Origin: CAYHXN01 sp964360605
GTDB taxonomy: Bacteria > Patescibacteriota > Minisyncoccia > UBA6257 > WO2-44-18
Direction of reading: 5' to 3'
Assembly: GCA_964360605.1 (NCBI GenBank)
Contig: CAYHXN010000016.1
Location: forward strand, 1 to 11,404
Length of the DNA: 11,404 nucleotides
This document shows, one piece after another, positions 6,325-11,404 of this stretch; the first letter of the stretch is position 1, and each line of letters opens with the position of its first letter. The position numbers were made by a program, and so were the translations under genes. Under the pieces are notes generated by a model, which was not told where the DNA came from, did no database searches, and was given only the letters and a program-made list of their open reading frames with translations.

Positions 6325-7521
6325 ATGGCTACAAGATCAAAAGCAGACAAACAAATGAAGACAAGACCGTTAGGCAAGCTTTCGCAAACTTACGCCGCCA
6401 GAATTAAGGTAGTTGGCGTTGGTGGTGGCGGTGGGAACGCGGTTTCGCGAATGTCGCGTAATTTTTCCGTTAAAAATATTGATTTTGTCGCTATCAATAC
6501 TGACGCGCAGGATTTGGATTTTTGCGACGCCAAACACAAAATTTACATTGGCAAAAACCTTACCCGTGGTTTGGGTACGGGAATGAATCCTGACATAGGA
6601 CGCCAAGCCGCCGAAGAGAATCGTTCCGAAATCGCCGAAATTCTCAAAGATGCCGACCTAGTTTTTATTACCGCTGGTTTAGGCGGCGGCACCGGTTCCG
6701 GCGCTTCGCCAGTCATCGCGGAGGTGGCTAAAGAGGCCGGTATTTTGACCGTGGCAGTGGTAACACGACCTTTTTCTTTTGAGGGTTCTAATCGTAGCCG
6801 GATTGCCCAAGAAGCATTGATTAAACTTAAGGAAAAAGTGGACACTCTGATTGTAGTTCCTAACGACCGCATTTTTAGCATTATTCAAAAAGACACTCCG
6901 CTAATCAAAGCATTTGAATATATTGACGATGTTTTGCGTTCGGCGGTGCAGGGGATAGCGGAGGTGATCGCGATGCCCGGCATTGTAAACGTGGATTTTG
7001 CCGATGTTCGGACGATTATGCAAGATGCCGGTTCCGCTTTAGTGGGTATTGGCCTTGCTAATGGCCAAGATCGGGCAATGACGGCGGTGAGCCAAGCCGT
7101 TAATTCCCCGCTTTTAGAAGTATCCATTGAAGGAGCAAAGGGAGTTTTACTGGGAATTTCCGGCGGTAGGGACATGAAAATGAGCGAGGTTAATGATATA
7201 GCTAAACGGATTACGGAAGTAGTAGATCCAGCCGCCAAAATTATTTTCGGCGCTTATCACGACCGGAATTTAGATAAAGGGAAACTGCGGGTAACTTTAA
7301 TCGCTACTGGTTTTAACGGCCACTCCCTAACCGGCACCGATGCTTCTTCAGCCAGCTTATTCACTTTACAGCCAGAGCCCGTCGTTTCCGAACCATTAGC
7401 GTTGGAAAAAGAAGAGTCGGCTAAAAAAGGAAAAGAAAACCCGCTAGCCGGCAAACAGGGTAAAAAAGAATCAAGTGATATTTGGGACATCCCAACGTTT
7501 TTACGGAAGAAAAGAAAGTAA
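6325..7521 (+). CDS. ftsZ: cell division protein FtsZ
   Basis: Tubulin-like GTPase that forms the Z-ring. Visible: IKVVGVGGGGGNAVSRM (27-43), INTDAQDL (57-64), the GTP signature GGGTGSG (120-126), PFSFEG (149-154), the T7 catalytic loop NVDFADVRTIM (222-232), and LRVTLIATGF (321-330). After a linker with Ser/Glu/Lys, the C-terminal peptide DIWDIPTFLRKKRK (385-398) is the usual FtsA-binding tail plus basic end. 398 aa is normal. ATG 6325 is 14 nt after ftsA, without SD. The stop TAA is repeated in frame twice by a 9-bp tandem repeat (7518-7544), giving three successive in-frame stops. Confidence 0.97.
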   Translation: MATRSKADKQMKTRPLGKLSQTYAARIKVVGVGGGGGNAVSRMSRNFSVKNIDFVAINTDAQDLDFCDAKHKIYIGKNLTRGLGTGMNPDIGRQAAEENRSEIAEILKDADLVFITAGLGGGTGSGASPVIAEVAKEAGILTVAVVTRPFSFEGSNRSRIAQEALIKLKEKVDTLIVVPNDRIFSIIQKDTPLIKAFEYIDDVLRSAVQGIAEVIAMPGIVNVDFADVRTIMQDAGSALVGIGLANGQDRAMTAVSQAVNSPLLEVSIEGAKGVLLGISGGRDMKMSEVNDIAKRITEVVDPAAKIIFGAYHDRNLDKGKLRVTLIATGFNGHSLTGTDASSASLFTLQPEPVVSEPLALEKEESAKKGKENPLAGKQGKKESSDIWDIPTFLRKKRK

Positions 7522-7544
7522 ATAAAGTAAATAAAGTAAATAAA
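7518..7544 (+). repeat. 3 x 9-bp tandem repeat over the ftsZ stop
   Basis: GTAAATAAA occurs three times in a row. Because the unit is 9 bp, it repeats the ftsZ stop in frame (TAA at 7519, 7528, 7537). Confidence 0.85.
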
Positions 7545-7574
7545 TACCCTCGCTTTTTAGACATAATGAAATAC

Positions 7575-7602
7575 AAAAAATCCGCCGATTGGCGGATTTT
7601 TT
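7575..7602. terminator. bidirectional terminator between ftsZ and the MscS-like gene
   Basis: AAAAAATCCGCC and GGCGGATTTTTT form a 12-bp stem with a GATT loop; T-runs on both strands. It serves the plus-strand division genes and the convergent minus-strand gene that stops at 7634. Nearly the same core is used at 8448-8479. Confidence 0.85.
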
Positions 7603-7633
7603 GGTTTGAAAGTAGTCCTCCGGAGGGCTCTTT

Positions 7634-8317
7634 CTATTTGTGCTCGGTTTCTTCGCGTAAGCGATTGACGAGATGTCCGGCGTATTCTTTTCCGCCAAGA
7701 CCGAAAGCCAAACCGCCGGCGAGGGCAAGCATGGCAATCAAACCGGTGATAACCGTATTGATGATGCTAACCGCGATTCCGAGTTGCAGGAGGGCGGTCA
7801 AAAGACCAAAAATGATAACAACCCACCAGGTTAATGTGCCAAGAGCTCTAGCGGCATGGAGTTGGGCGCCGAGAACCGAAGCCCGAACCAAACCACGCAA
7901 GAAGTTGGCGACTACTAAGGCTACTAGGACAATCAAGATAGCGACTAGGATATCTGGAATATAATTCAAAACGTCTCTGATAAAACCAGAGAGCGCCGTG
8001 AAATTAAGAATATCGGAAGCGGCCAAAATGAAAGCCAGTAAAATAAACCAATAAGTGACCCGACCCATAAAATGTCCGGAATTTAAGCTCAAGTGAGCTC
8101 GTTGAAGATAACTTTCCACGCCTAATTTTCTCAACAAAGAATCAACTTTGAGGTAAAAAATTACTCTTTCCACGACTCGGTGAAGAAGAGCGGCGACGAT
8201 GACGCCAATGACCAAGATGATAATTGCCCCGATCAAAGACGGCAGAAAGCTAACCAATAAAATCCACAAATTTTGAATGGAAGCCACTACTACGTCTAGC
8301 CAGTTTTGTACAACCAT
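7634..8317 (-). CDS. MscS-like conserved TM-helix membrane protein
   Basis: 227-aa integral membrane protein with about five hydrophobic segments (roughly residues 25-47, 86-100, 119-140, 158-178, 183-207). Two have the 'conserved TM helix' pattern found in bacterial mechanosensitive-channel relatives (PSLIGAIIILVIGVIVAALL with HRVVER after it; PDILVAILIVLVALVVANFL with RGLVRA after it). The last, INTVITGLIAMLALAGGLAFGLGGKEYAGHLV, resembles the pore-lining Gly/Ala-rich TM3 of MscS. It lacks the large soluble beta domain of true MscS and ends soon after that helix, so it is a minimal relative; channel activity is inference. The start ATG 8317 has no SD; TATAAT at 8359-8354 is a possible -10. 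It converges on ftsZ. Confidence 0.8.
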   Translation of the reverse strand: MVVQNWLDVVVASIQNLWILLVSFLPSLIGAIIILVIGVIVAALLHRVVERVIFYLKVDSLLRKLGVESYLQRAHLSLNSGHFMGRVTYWFILLAFILAASDILNFTALSGFIRDVLNYIPDILVAILIVLVALVVANFLRGLVRASVLGAQLHAARALGTLTWWVVIIFGLLTALLQLGIAVSIINTVITGLIAMLALAGGLAFGLGGKEYAGHLVNRLREETEHK

Positions 8318-8353
8318 ATTTTAGAACCTTATTAGATCGACCTTTATCTTATA

Positions 8354-8359
8354 ATTATA
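8354..8359 (-). promoter_or_regulatory. possible -10 of the MscS-like gene
   Basis: TATAAT on the minus strand, giving a leader of about 30 nt. No good -35 at 16-18 bp, in a very AT-rich stretch, so this is weak. Confidence 0.3.
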
Positions 8360-8404
8360 AAGCAAAATAAGCTTAATTTTATTTTAGTTATCCACATCAA
8401 GCCA

Positions 8405-8432
8405 GAAATCCAAATTTCAAAATCCAAATGAC
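8405..8432. repeat. 4 x 7-bp degenerate array
   Basis: GAAATCC, AAATTTC, AAAATCC, AAATGAC: a 7-bp period with a related AT-rich unit, intergenic between the MscS-like gene and the DUF5679 gene. Confidence 0.55.
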
Positions 8433-8447
8433 AAAACGGATAAAGAT

Positions 8448-8479
8448 ACCAAAAATCCGCCAGTCGGCGGATTTTTGGT
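8448..8479. terminator. terminator after the DUF5679 gene
   Basis: A 14-bp perfect stem with an AGTC loop, core AAAAATCCGCC/GGCGGATTTTT, about 28 nt past the minus-strand stop at 8507. A near-palindrome (8479-8504, centred on TTGAGCTCAA) lies between stop and terminator. Confidence 0.75.
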
Positions 8480-8506
8480 TTTAGATCTTGAGCTCAAAAT
8501 CTAAAT

Positions 8507-8683
8507 TTACTTGTTGCCAAGGATGCGGAACATCTTGGTGCCGCATTTCTCGCAGGTGCCAGTCATAGCTCGGCGGGTTTTACCACCCTTGCCTTGCATA
8601 GTAACTTCTTTAGCATCTACCATCTTTCGGCCTTTTTCTTTGCATTTTACGCAATAGCCGGTCATTTCCACATTATCTGCCAT
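8507..8683 (-). CDS. small zinc-ribbon protein, DUF5679 type (58 aa)
   Basis: Product begins MADNVEMTGYCVKCKEKGRK and ends GTCEKCGTKMFRILGNK. Two knuckles, CVKC (C11, C14) and CEKC (C44, C47), form a four-Cys zinc ribbon, and the KEVTM...RAMTGTC...CGTKMFRI pattern fits the DUF5679 family of small ribbons, which are common in CPR bacteria and archaea and resemble zinc-binding ribosomal or RNA-associated ribbons. The function is not known. The ATG at 8683 has no SD. The gene is transcribed alone and has its own hairpin terminator. Confidence 0.82.
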   Translation of the reverse strand: MADNVEMTGYCVKCKEKGRKMVDAKEVTMQGKGGKTRRAMTGTCEKCGTKMFRILGNK

Positions 8684-8945
8684 ATTTTTTGTTGAGTTAT
8701 AAAGTTACAGAGTTTTTAAAGTTTGAACTTTAGAGCTTTATAGACTTTATGAACCATCTGCCTTTAATTAGCGACCTTTTCCTCTTTATGAGGGAATAAG
8801 CTTATTCTAGCACATTTCAGCTTAAATTACCACAGACAGTCGGAGCCTGAACTTCCTCTAGTGATTAAGTAAAATAAGCTTGGCGCTTTAGAGTAGTGGT
8901 CCGGTAAATAAAAAACCCCGCGGTATTATCACGGGGCGGGAGTAT
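8684..8945 (-). promoter_or_regulatory. leader and putative promoter of the DUF5679 gene
   Basis: No gene here. The best promoter is an extended -10 on the minus strand, TGC then TAGAAT (8812-8804), which would give a leader of ~110 nt. It overlaps a 14-bp palindrome, GAATAAGCTTATTC (8794-8807). The leader region 8690-8755 is a run of TTTA/AAGT-rich short words at roughly 8-bp spacing (TTATAAAG, TTACAGAG, TTTGAAC, TTTAGAGC). The distal part 8911-8945 holds the terminator of the next gene. Confidence 0.35.
8911..8936 (-). terminator. intrinsic terminator after the HAD-like gene
   Basis: On the minus strand CCCCGTG pairs with CGCGGGG (one G-U) around a 7-nt loop, followed by TTTTTTATTT. About 10 bases after the stop at 8946. 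Confidence 0.75.
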
Positions 8946-9434
8946 TCAGAGCAGTTCTTGCAGGATTTCCTGCCACGAATTCACCTGCTTGACACGATTT
9001 AGGAAGCTGGCAAATCGCTGAACTTCATCGGGACGCGGCTTAAATAGGTATAGTGTTCCCACTGTGGTGAGATTACTCAAAACTTCCAATCGGTCGTCAA
9101 CGAAATGCGTGATGCGCAATTTCTCACAGATACCGGCCTTCTCGTGCCGCTCACGGCAGAAATAGACGTGTTCGCGTCTGATTCCGGTGAGGTCGTAAAA
9201 GCGATGATAGTCTAGCCAATGCAGTGTCTTAGCCTGCACACGCCGACCGCACTTTGAAACAAGGAACACCTTGTCGCCGAACCGCTTTTCCACGAGCTGA
9301 CGTAAGGCATCGAAGACGCCAGGCACCGCCGTAGTCCGCAAGTAGTTGTCGGTGAAGAATGAGGTATCGGTCCCATCGTTCACTCGGTCGATGATGACGC
9401 CGCCGATATCTACGCCAAGCGTTTCTGTATTCAA
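8946..9434 (-). CDS. HAD-like hydrolase/nucleotidase-related protein, 162 aa
   Basis: Small single-domain HAD-fold candidate. N-terminal GVDIGGVIID (7-16) takes the place of motif I, VFLVSKCG (56-63) fits motif II (Ser60), K68/K70 could supply the motif III Lys, and ITHFVDDRLEVL (108-119) fits motif IV with D113 and D114. Motif I here is DIGGV, not DxDxT: the nucleophile Asp (D9) is kept but the usual second Asp is Gly, so phosphatase activity may be altered or absent. The start is TTG 9434, the only start between an in-frame TAG and the conserved region, with AGGGGG 8 nt upstream. It is GC-richer than the housekeeping genes and forms a cassette: consensus promoter, 63-nt structured leader shared with the gene at 10640, SD, one gene, terminator. 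Confidence 0.75.
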   Translation of the reverse strand: MNTETLGVDIGGVIIDRVNDGTDTSFFTDNYLRTTAVPGVFDALRQLVEKRFGDKVFLVSKCGRRVQAKTLHWLDYHRFYDLTGIRREHVYFCRERHEKAGICEKLRITHFVDDRLEVLSNLTTVGTLYLFKPRPDEVQRFASFLNRVKQVNSWQEILQELL

Positions 9435-9462
9435 CGTTCTGTCCCCCTAAAGCAGATCTTCT

Positions 9463-9525
9463 AATGTGCGAGTTAATGGCTTAACGCCATTAGTATCAAG
9501 TCACGAGACCTGATAACTTTGGATA
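9463..9525 (-). promoter_or_regulatory. 63-nt structured 5' leader, copy 1
   Basis: Exact copy of 11342-11404. In the sense of the downstream gene it starts at the last base of the -10 and ends just before the gene-specific SD region. Two hairpins are predicted: a 9-bp stem UAUCAGGUC / GACUUGAUA with UCGU loop (one pair is G-U, which pairs only in the minus-strand RNA), and UAAUGGC / GCCAUUA with GUUAA loop. Candidate leader RNA: riboswitch, protein site or stability element. Confidence 0.7.
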
Positions 9526-9553
9526 GTATATTACATTATAATACTTCTGTCAA
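9525..9553 (-). promoter_or_regulatory. consensus promoter of the HAD-like gene
   Basis: Minus strand TTGACA (9553-9548), 17-bp spacer, TATACT (9530-9525). Predicted start near 9518, leader about 83 nt. It runs back-to-back with the toxin-antitoxin promoter at 9582-9610. Confidence 0.75.
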
Positions 9554-9581
9554 TTTTATGTACGCCATTCAGTACAAGGCC

Positions 9582-9616
9582 TTGATTCGTATCTTAACAT
9601 ATGTTAAGATACGAAT
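9582..9616 (+). promoter_or_regulatory. antitoxin-toxin promoter with 32-bp palindromic operator
   Basis: TTGATT (9582-9587), 17-bp spacer, TAAGAT (9605-9610), 6 nt, ATG at 9617. A perfect 32-bp palindrome occupies 9585-9616: left half ATTCGTATCTTAACAT, centre at 9600/9601. It covers the whole spacer and -10 and touches the start codon, the ideal place for an autorepressor. The mRNA is predicted to be leaderless. Confidence 0.75.
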
Positions 9617-9871
9617 ATGAACAAAAAACAATACTCTGCTCCAGAGGTTGCAAATATACTGGGGGTAAGTCGAATAACCGTTTTCAATAGAATTAGGTCC
9701 GGTAAAATTAAAGCCGAAAAAATTGGCAGGAATTATATAATTTCTTACGATGACTTATTGGAAGCTCTGGGTAAATCTATAGGGAAACAAAAAAGAGAAG
9801 ATATAGAAAAAGCACTAGATGAAGCTTCTAAGCAGTATAGAGAGGTTTTTAAGAAGTTATCAGAAGAATGA
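9617..9871 (+). CDS. HTH (excisionase/MerR-type) antitoxin, 84 aa
   Basis: Residues ~5-52 (YSAPEVANILGVSRITVFNRIRSGKIKAEKIGRNYIISYDDLLEAL) form a helix-turn-helix of the HTH_17/excisionase type with the wing NYIISYDDL. Residues ~56-84 (KREDIEKALDEASKQYREVFKKLSEE) form a charged amphipathic helix that could mask the toxin, as Phd C-terminal helices mask Doc. The gene sits directly behind a 32-bp palindromic operator and overlaps the toxin gene by ATGA (9868-9871), the classical antitoxin-first, translationally coupled order. Known Phd/YefM antitoxins use another DNA-binding fold, so the pairing of an excisionase-type HTH with Doc is a variant. Antitoxin function is inferred from context and structure. 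Confidence 0.82.
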   Translation: MNKKQYSAPEVANILGVSRITVFNRIRSGKIKAEKIGRNYIISYDDLLEALGKSIGKQKREDIEKALDEASKQYREVFKKLSEE

Positions 9872-10347
9872 GACCTAAACCACTTACGGTAGCGGAGGTA
9901 GAGTATGCTGCGTTTAAGTTGGCAGAAAAATTGATGACTTGGAACGAAACCATTCCTCCTTTTGGTTCCAGATTCCCTAACATTTTAGAAAGTTGTCTGG
10001 CCACTCCGTTTGGCATATTTTCTGGCAAGGATCTATATAGGGGCTTGATAAAAAAGTCCGGAATTTTGTTTTATCTTCTAATTAAAAATCATCCCTTTCA
10101 AAATGGCAATAAAAGAATTGCAGTTATGTCGCTGCTATACTTCTTATATAAAAATGGCAAATGGATCTATGTCAGTAATGACAGACTTTATAGATTCGCT
10201 AAACATGTAGCAAAAAGCCGTCCGCAAAAGAGAGAAGTTGTTTTAAAAGATATTGAGGCTTTTCTCGGCCACAACATAAAGGATTATAATGGTGGACCTA
10301 AGGGGAATCGTCCCGATGGCGGAGCCATCGTGGATCCTCGATTCTGA
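9868..10347 (+). CDS. doc: Doc/Fic family toxin (death-on-curing type)
   Basis: Fic-fold protein. The core motif HPFQNGNKRIAV (75-86) has the Doc form HxFx[D/N]xNKR rather than HPFxxGNGR of AMP-transferring Fic proteins; phage P1 Doc uses it to phosphorylate EF-Tu and stop translation. The N-terminal LTVAEVEYAAFKLAEKLM helix and a C-terminal RLYRFAKHVAKSRPQKREVVLKDIEAFL complete the domain by about residue 135. Residues ~140-159 (NGGPKGNRPDGGAIVDPRF) are read from a different-looking GC-rich sequence that starts at 10290, so the natural stop may have been lost or displaced. The ATG overlaps the antitoxin stop, keeping toxin synthesis dependent on it. The pair is probably a plasmid- or chromosome-stabilising or phage-defence module. 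Confidence 0.85.
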   Translation: MRPKPLTVAEVEYAAFKLAEKLMTWNETIPPFGSRFPNILESCLATPFGIFSGKDLYRGLIKKSGILFYLLIKNHPFQNGNKRIAVMSLLYFLYKNGKWIYVSNDRLYRFAKHVAKSRPQKREVVLKDIEAFLGHNIKDYNGGPKGNRPDGGAIVDPRF

Positions 10348-10560
10348 TTTATCAGAATTGGGAAACCCCGGCCTCGGCAACCTCGCGCATAAACTTGTGG
10401 GATATTCTAAACTTTGCGCGAAACCGTTTCGAGGGAAACTGACCCGCCGCCGCGTCGCGCCGGGGGCACCGGCGGGGGCGGCGGGGGGGCGGGGGAGGGG
10501 GGGGAGGCCCGCGTCGCTCTCGCTTGGAAAGTTTCTGAATTGCGCGAACCTTAACAATTA
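10290..10560. other. GC-rich junction region with dyads and poly-G tract, no gene
   Basis: From 10290 the sequence changes character. 10290-10310 reads, on the minus strand, CGATTCCCCTTAGGTCCACCA, like a tRNA T-arm/acceptor 3' end with CCA, but no tRNA body is present. Then GATGGC-GGA-GCCATC and ATTCTGAT-TT-ATCAGAAT hairpins, bracketed by TCCC/GGGA and GGGG/CCCC, could fold as a branched structure. 10440-10510 is almost pure G/C with G-runs up to 8-9. Frames here have no credible product. Confidence 0.5.
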
Positions 10561-10579
10561 AATAGTAGTAATGATTACG

Positions 10580-10633
10580 AAAAAGAAAAAGCGTCTTGCG
10601 GATTTACTCGTTATTAACGAATCCGCAAGACGC
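10580..10633 (-). terminator. intrinsic terminator after the 2OG oxygenase gene
   Basis: A 14-bp perfect stem, GCGTCTTGCGGATT with AATCCGCAAGACGC, containing a small inner CGTT/AACG stem; on the minus strand it is followed by TTTTTCTTTT. It lies 7 bases past the stop at 10640. Confidence 0.85.
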
Positions 10634-10639
10634 TGGTGA

Positions 10640-11323
10640 CTAGCGACACCGAAAGAGAAGATCGGTCTTGAGCACATACTTCTCTCCGCTTAGGACGGCA
10701 AGTCCCTCATGGAGAATGTCGTGTCTGAACAAAAGGCCACCGCCTACAGGGACATGAGATGAAGCCATAGTGCCATTGAAGACAGTTTCTCCTCCAGCAT
10801 AGCCGTTGTTGAGATAGACGAGGATGCTGTAAAGAGCACGAGTATTCTCGAGCCCATCGAAATCTTCGTCCACATGCTGAGGAACGACGCCCGCGCCCTC
10901 CTGAAGTCTGTAGATCTGCATGTTCTCATCGACACCGCATGAGTGCAGATTACCGATTCTCATCTCGGGAATGTTCCCGTAAATCAACTTGGCGACCCAT
11001 GGAAGTCTGTGCGGCTTGTCTGCACGGAAGAGATGGGATCCGACCTTCTGATTTTCCTTCTTGTCAGCGTCTTTATCTTTTTTCTTCTTAGGCTTCTTGT
11101 CCTTCTTCTTTTTTTCGTGTTCTTCTTCAGAAGCTCCACCATCGCCATGTCCATAGCCGACATCGTCATGGTCGCACTTCAGTTCCTTGAACCCGATGAT
11201 TTCTTGAATCTGAACATCGGTCAACATACGAGGAAGTACATGGACACCGGGAATCTCCATCGAAATAAATCTGCCACGAGGCAGTGTCAAGCCGCGCTCT
11301 GAACTCTGCAAGATTTGCTGCAT
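10640..11323 (-). CDS. 2-oxoglutarate/Fe(II) oxygenase, prolyl-4-hydroxylase type
   Basis: Non-haem iron dioxygenase related to prolyl 4-hydroxylases. Conserved residues: IYRLQEGAGVVPQHVDEDF with the H-x-D iron ligands H150 and D152, YSILVYLNNGYAGGETVF (165-182), and LLFRHDILHEGLAVLSGEKYVLKTDLLFR with distal His H205 and the 2-oxoglutarate-binding Lys K215 ten residues on. N-terminal FISMEIPGVHVLPRMLTDVQIQEII fits the usual lead-in helix. Between them, residues ~66-93 form a Glu/Lys-rich low-complexity insert (KKKKDKKPKKKKDKDADKK), probably disordered. The substrate (protein Pro, other residue or small molecule) is unknown. ATG 11323 is set by AAAGGAG 6 nt upstream. Cassette layout matches the HAD-like gene: shared 63-nt leader, SD, single gene, terminator. 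No membrane segment or signal peptide is seen. Confidence 0.88.
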   Translation of the reverse strand: MQQILQSSERGLTLPRGRFISMEIPGVHVLPRMLTDVQIQEIIGFKELKCDHDDVGYGHGDGGASEEEHEKKKKDKKPKKKKDKDADKKENQKVGSHLFRADKPHRLPWVAKLIYGNIPEMRIGNLHSCGVDENMQIYRLQEGAGVVPQHVDEDFDGLENTRALYSILVYLNNGYAGGETVFNGTMASSHVPVGGGLLFRHDILHEGLAVLSGEKYVLKTDLLFRCR

Positions 11324-11341
11324 TGCCGTCTCCTTTCTTTA

Positions 11342-11404
11342 AATGTGCGAGTTAATGGCTTAACGCCATTAGTATCAAGTCACGAGACCTGATAACTTTG
11401 GATA
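11342..11404 (-). promoter_or_regulatory. 63-nt structured 5' leader, copy 2
   Basis: Identical base for base to 9463-9525 and placed the same way, ending just before the AAAGAAAGGAG SD of the oxygenase gene. The window stops inside it, so the identity may continue into the promoter, and the contig may have broken here because of the repeat. Confidence 0.7.

Noticed and set aside
8388..8396. Perfect DnaA box TTATCCACA as part of a replication origin
   Set aside because: It is a single box with no cluster and no dnaA/dnaN nearby; one match in 11 kb is expected fairly often by chance.
10290..10310. A tRNA gene
   Set aside because: Only a 3'-end-like 21-mer is present; no acceptor 5' strand, D-arm or anticodon arm is found next to it.
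10289..10561. 90-codon plus-strand frame and the 104-codon minus-strand frame opposite it (10243-10557)
   Set aside because: Both run through the low-complexity G/C tract, show no SD at a sensible distance and no recognisable domain; long frames are expected in such GC-rich sequence.
10943..11302. 119-codon plus-strand frame with a hydrophobic stretch
   Set aside because: It is the antisense of the oxygenase gene; the Leu/Phe/Val run is the complement of the Lys/Glu-rich insert.
1..11404. CRISPR array
   Set aside because: The repeats seen are either 7-9 bp tandem units without spacers or a single 63-bp pair 1.9 kb apart with genes between.
1..11404. Recoded UGA (as in Gracilibacteria/SR1)
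   Set aside because: Conserved genes end normally under the standard code, and the antitoxin uses TGA as a stop within the ATGA overlap.

Overview
The window looks like a piece of a Candidate Phyla Radiation (Patescibacteria, Parcubacteria-like) genome, probably a metagenome contig. The evidence is a compact housekeeping block of short genes, a very short Pth, YbeY and YqeY, housekeeping starts without Shine-Dalgarno (SD) sequences, and dispersed short repeats that even enter coding sequence. The standard code fits: all conserved frames are intact, and a TGA is used as a stop in an ATGA overlap at 9868-9871. The lineage call is inference.

Layout. 1-~357: minus-strand fragment of an alpha/beta hydrolase, AT-rich and unlike the rest. 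329-694: minus-strand pth, whose C-terminus is cut by the junction with that fragment. 789-1436: GC-rich orphan gene with a perfect-consensus promoter, an SD and a strong terminator. 1437-1711: two terminator-like hairpins, a perfect 17-bp inverted repeat nested in a wider one, and the lepB promoter. 1712-7521: plus-strand housekeeping run lepB, hisS, HIT protein, rpsU, yqeY, ybeY, ftsA, ftsZ (protein secretion, translation, ribosome maturation, cell division). 7634-8317 (minus): MscS-like membrane protein, convergent with ftsZ. 8507-8683 (minus): 58-codon zinc-ribbon protein of DUF5679 type. 8946-9434 (minus): HAD-like protein. 9617-10347 (plus): excisionase-type HTH antitoxin plus Doc/Fic toxin, behind a 32-bp palindrome. 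10348-10639: no gene; includes an extreme G-rich tract. 10640-11323 (minus): prolyl-4-hydroxylase-type 2-oxoglutarate/Fe(II) oxygenase.

Two expression styles stand out. Several lineage-typical genes (pth, rpsU, yqeY, the antitoxin) have a -10 box only 6-7 nt before the start codon, so their mRNAs are predicted to be leaderless. Three single-gene cassettes (789, 8946, 10640) are GC-richer and have an SD and their own terminator; the two whose promoters lie in the window have perfect TTGACA -35 boxes. The last two share an exact 63-bp 5' leader that folds into two hairpins, the best candidate here for an undescribed RNA element or mobile expression cassette. A second unusual layer is a set of 7-bp-period repeat arrays that write part of pth, the end of ybeY, the ybeY-ftsA gap and an intergenic region near 8405.
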